From contig DFYO01000062.1 of assembly GCA_002381865.1 (NCBI GenBank), positions 2,944-19,005 of the forward strand: a stretch of DNA of 16,062 nt. Reading direction: 5' to 3'. The stretch comes from Clostridiales bacterium UBA4080 (GTDB lineage Bacteria; Bacillota; Clostridia; Lachnospirales; Vallitaleaceae). Below are positions 15,234 through 16,062 of this stretch, piece by piece (position 1 is the stretch's first letter; each line of letters begins with the position of its first letter). Both the position numbers and the translations under genes were made by a program. The notes below the pieces were generated by a model. That model had not been told where the DNA came from, did not search any database, and saw nothing but the letters and a program-made list of their open reading frames with translations.

Positions 15234-15255
15234 TGAGCTAGAAGTTTTTACTAGT

Positions 15256-15267
15256 TTTATATAATTG
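15256..15267 (-). promoter_or_regulatory. Archaeal TATA box for the riboswitch-like leader
   Basis: Minus-strand AATTATATAAAA is centred near 15262. An archaeal start site about 25 bp downstream would fall near 15236, just ahead of the first aptamer base at 15233. The agreement of spacing supports transcription of the element on this strand. No clear BRE can be separated from the AT-rich background. Confidence 0.55.
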
Positions 15268-15297
15268 TAATTTAATATAATTTAAAAGTAAATATAA

Positions 15298-15317
15298 AAT
15301 AATGTCGAATAATGTCG
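15298..15317. repeat. Two tandem 10-bp repeats upstream of the leader promoter
   Basis: AATAATGTCG occurs twice in perfect tandem (15298-15307 and 15308-15317), 31-50 bp upstream of the minus-strand TATA box. One helical turn per unit on the same face of DNA would suit a dimeric regulator. The remainder of 15268-15747 holds no gene I can support: it is AT-rich, with short chance frames only. Confidence 0.4.
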
Positions 15318-15704
15318 ATTTTGTAATTTGTTTGCCTTACGTATTTTTAACATTTGCAGACAGAGATAACTTTAACATAAAAAGAAGCGGTCATAAAACG
15401 TTTCAAATATACGGATATAAATGACTAAGCGTCAAAGGCATCCAGCAATAGAAGACTTGATGAAAACTATCCGGAAAGAATTCACGGCCTTTTGCAATTT
15501 TTTTTTAAAATATTTATATGATTTTTAAAATTTTCTGGTGTGAAATCTCTTTTTGTTAGATTATGTGCTCTTTCTTTTGTATTTTTTACGGTTGACCCTG
15601 TTGTTGATGGGTTGGGATTTCCTGTTGATTTATAGTCATGAGTTATGATACCATCATTTCTGATGGAAATAAAATTTTGGAATATTCGGTTTTGTCATTT
15701 AAAC

Positions 15705-15720
15705 AGGTTTAATAAAAATA
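15705..15720 (+). promoter_or_regulatory. Possible TATA element of the DUF1616-domain gene
   Basis: TTTAATAAAAATAT sits about 30-40 bp upstream of the ATG at 15748. A GGAG at 15727-15730 is 17 nt before the start, which is distant for a ribosome-binding site. Transcription may begin just before or beyond it, with a short leader. Confidence 0.3.
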
Positions 15721-15747
15721 TCCTTTGGAGTTTAGATAATATATCAA

Positions 15748-16062
15748 ATGCTAAAAAAGAAATTTGATTTAATACTTTCTGTCTTTCTCGTCATAGCAAT
15801 TCTATTTGCAATTGGGAGCATCGTCTATGTAATTTCAACACCTAAAGCCGGCGAGAAATTTACCGAATTCTATATTTTAGGGACTGGCGGGAAAGCCGAA
15901 GGCTACCCGAGGGAACTGGATGTAAACGAAAAGGGATTTGTGATCCTGGGTATTGTCAACCACGAATACTCAAAAGAAAAATATTATGTTGATATTGTTA
16001 TAAATGGCAATCTGAAGAAAAAGCTTGGCCCTTTTTTCCTGGCTGACGGAACAAAATGGGAG
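15748..16062 (+). CDS. DUF1616-domain membrane-anchored protein (3' end outside window)
   Basis: The frame is open from the ATG at 15748 to the window edge, 105 codons. A short basic N-terminus (MLKKK) and one hydrophobic helix (about residues 7-29) predict a signal anchor with the rest outside the cell. TPKAGEKFTEFYILGTGGKA at about 31-50, followed by GYPREL and VILGIVNHEY, is what I recognise as the C-terminal, soluble part of archaeal DUF1616 proteins, here apparently as a separate short protein without the multi-helix N-terminal half. The domain is often near polysaccharide genes in archaea, but its function is unknown. It is divergent from the glycan cluster and is less AT-rich than the intergenic DNA. 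Confidence 0.8.
   Translation, partial: MLKKKFDLILSVFLVIAILFAIGSIVYVISTPKAGEKFTEFYILGTGGKAEGYPRELDVNEKGFVILGIVNHEYSKEKYYVDIVINGNLKKKLGPFFLADGTKWE

Noticed and set aside
15160..15240. Riboswitch-like element read on the plus strand as a leader of the DUF1616-domain gene
   Set aside because: The GNRA loop, the joining segment and the terminator U-tract only make sense on the minus strand, and the gene lies 500 bases away.
15421..15528. Plus-strand 35-codon ORF beginning MTKRQRHPAIED in the intergenic region
   Set aside because: No convincing ribosome-binding site, no recognisable family, AT-rich Phe/Leu/Lys tail from a T-run; most likely chance.
15482..15694. Minus-strand 70-codon open frame containing HDYKSTGNPNPSTTGSTVKN
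   Set aside because: No start codon, no recognised family, and it overlaps another chance frame. It could be a gene remnant, but the evidence is too thin to annotate.
1..16062. CRISPR array, tRNA or rRNA genes
   Set aside because: No regularly spaced repeats, no cloverleaf-like segment and no rRNA core sequence were found on either strand by reading.

Overview
The window looks like archaeal (euryarchaeal, Methanosarcinales/ANME-like) chromosome. Three things suggest this: a DUF1616-type protein at the right edge, a large membrane protein of the mainly archaeal DUF2206 type, and AT-rich TATA-box-like promoters. Overall base composition is AT-rich. The lineage is inferred from family membership and was not checked by any search.

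From about 14.7 kb down to position 1 nearly everything lies on the minus strand and forms one surface-polysaccharide or glycoprotein-glycan cluster, described here in transcription order (right to left). First is a small DPM1-like GT2 glycosyltransferase. A gap holding transposase relics follows. Next is a PLP-dependent sugar dehydratase of the ColD type, with His in place of the PLP-binding Lys and no Fe-S cysteines. After a gap with a strong hairpin comes a tightly coupled block: GT4, NAD-dependent sugar epimerase, GT4 and gmd, with short gaps or ATGA overlaps. A 186-nt gap then precedes a second block: GDP-fucose-synthase-like epimerase/reductase (fcl or colC), GT4, GT4, a DUF2206 polytopic membrane protein, and a long GT2 that runs off the left edge.

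Together, Gmd makes GDP-4-keto-6-deoxy-mannose. This can go to GDP-L-fucose via the Fcl-like enzyme, or be 3-deoxygenated by the ColD-like enzyme and finished by the same Fcl/ColC-type enzyme as GDP-colitose or a similar 3,6-dideoxyhexose. At least six glycosyltransferases and the membrane protein would assemble a deoxyhexose-containing surface glycan.

The right flank (14.7-15.75 kb) has no clear gene but holds the most unusual element. On the minus strand, about 25 bp after a TATA box, lies an RNA that closely resembles the GEMM-I (cyclic di-GMP-I class) riboswitch aptamer. It is followed by a stem-loop with a U-tract and competing pairings that look like a terminator/antiterminator switch. 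It points at the glycan cluster. Around it are transposase relics and a degenerate repeat pair flanking the first GT2 gene. A divergent plus-strand DUF1616-domain gene starts at 15748 and leaves the window.
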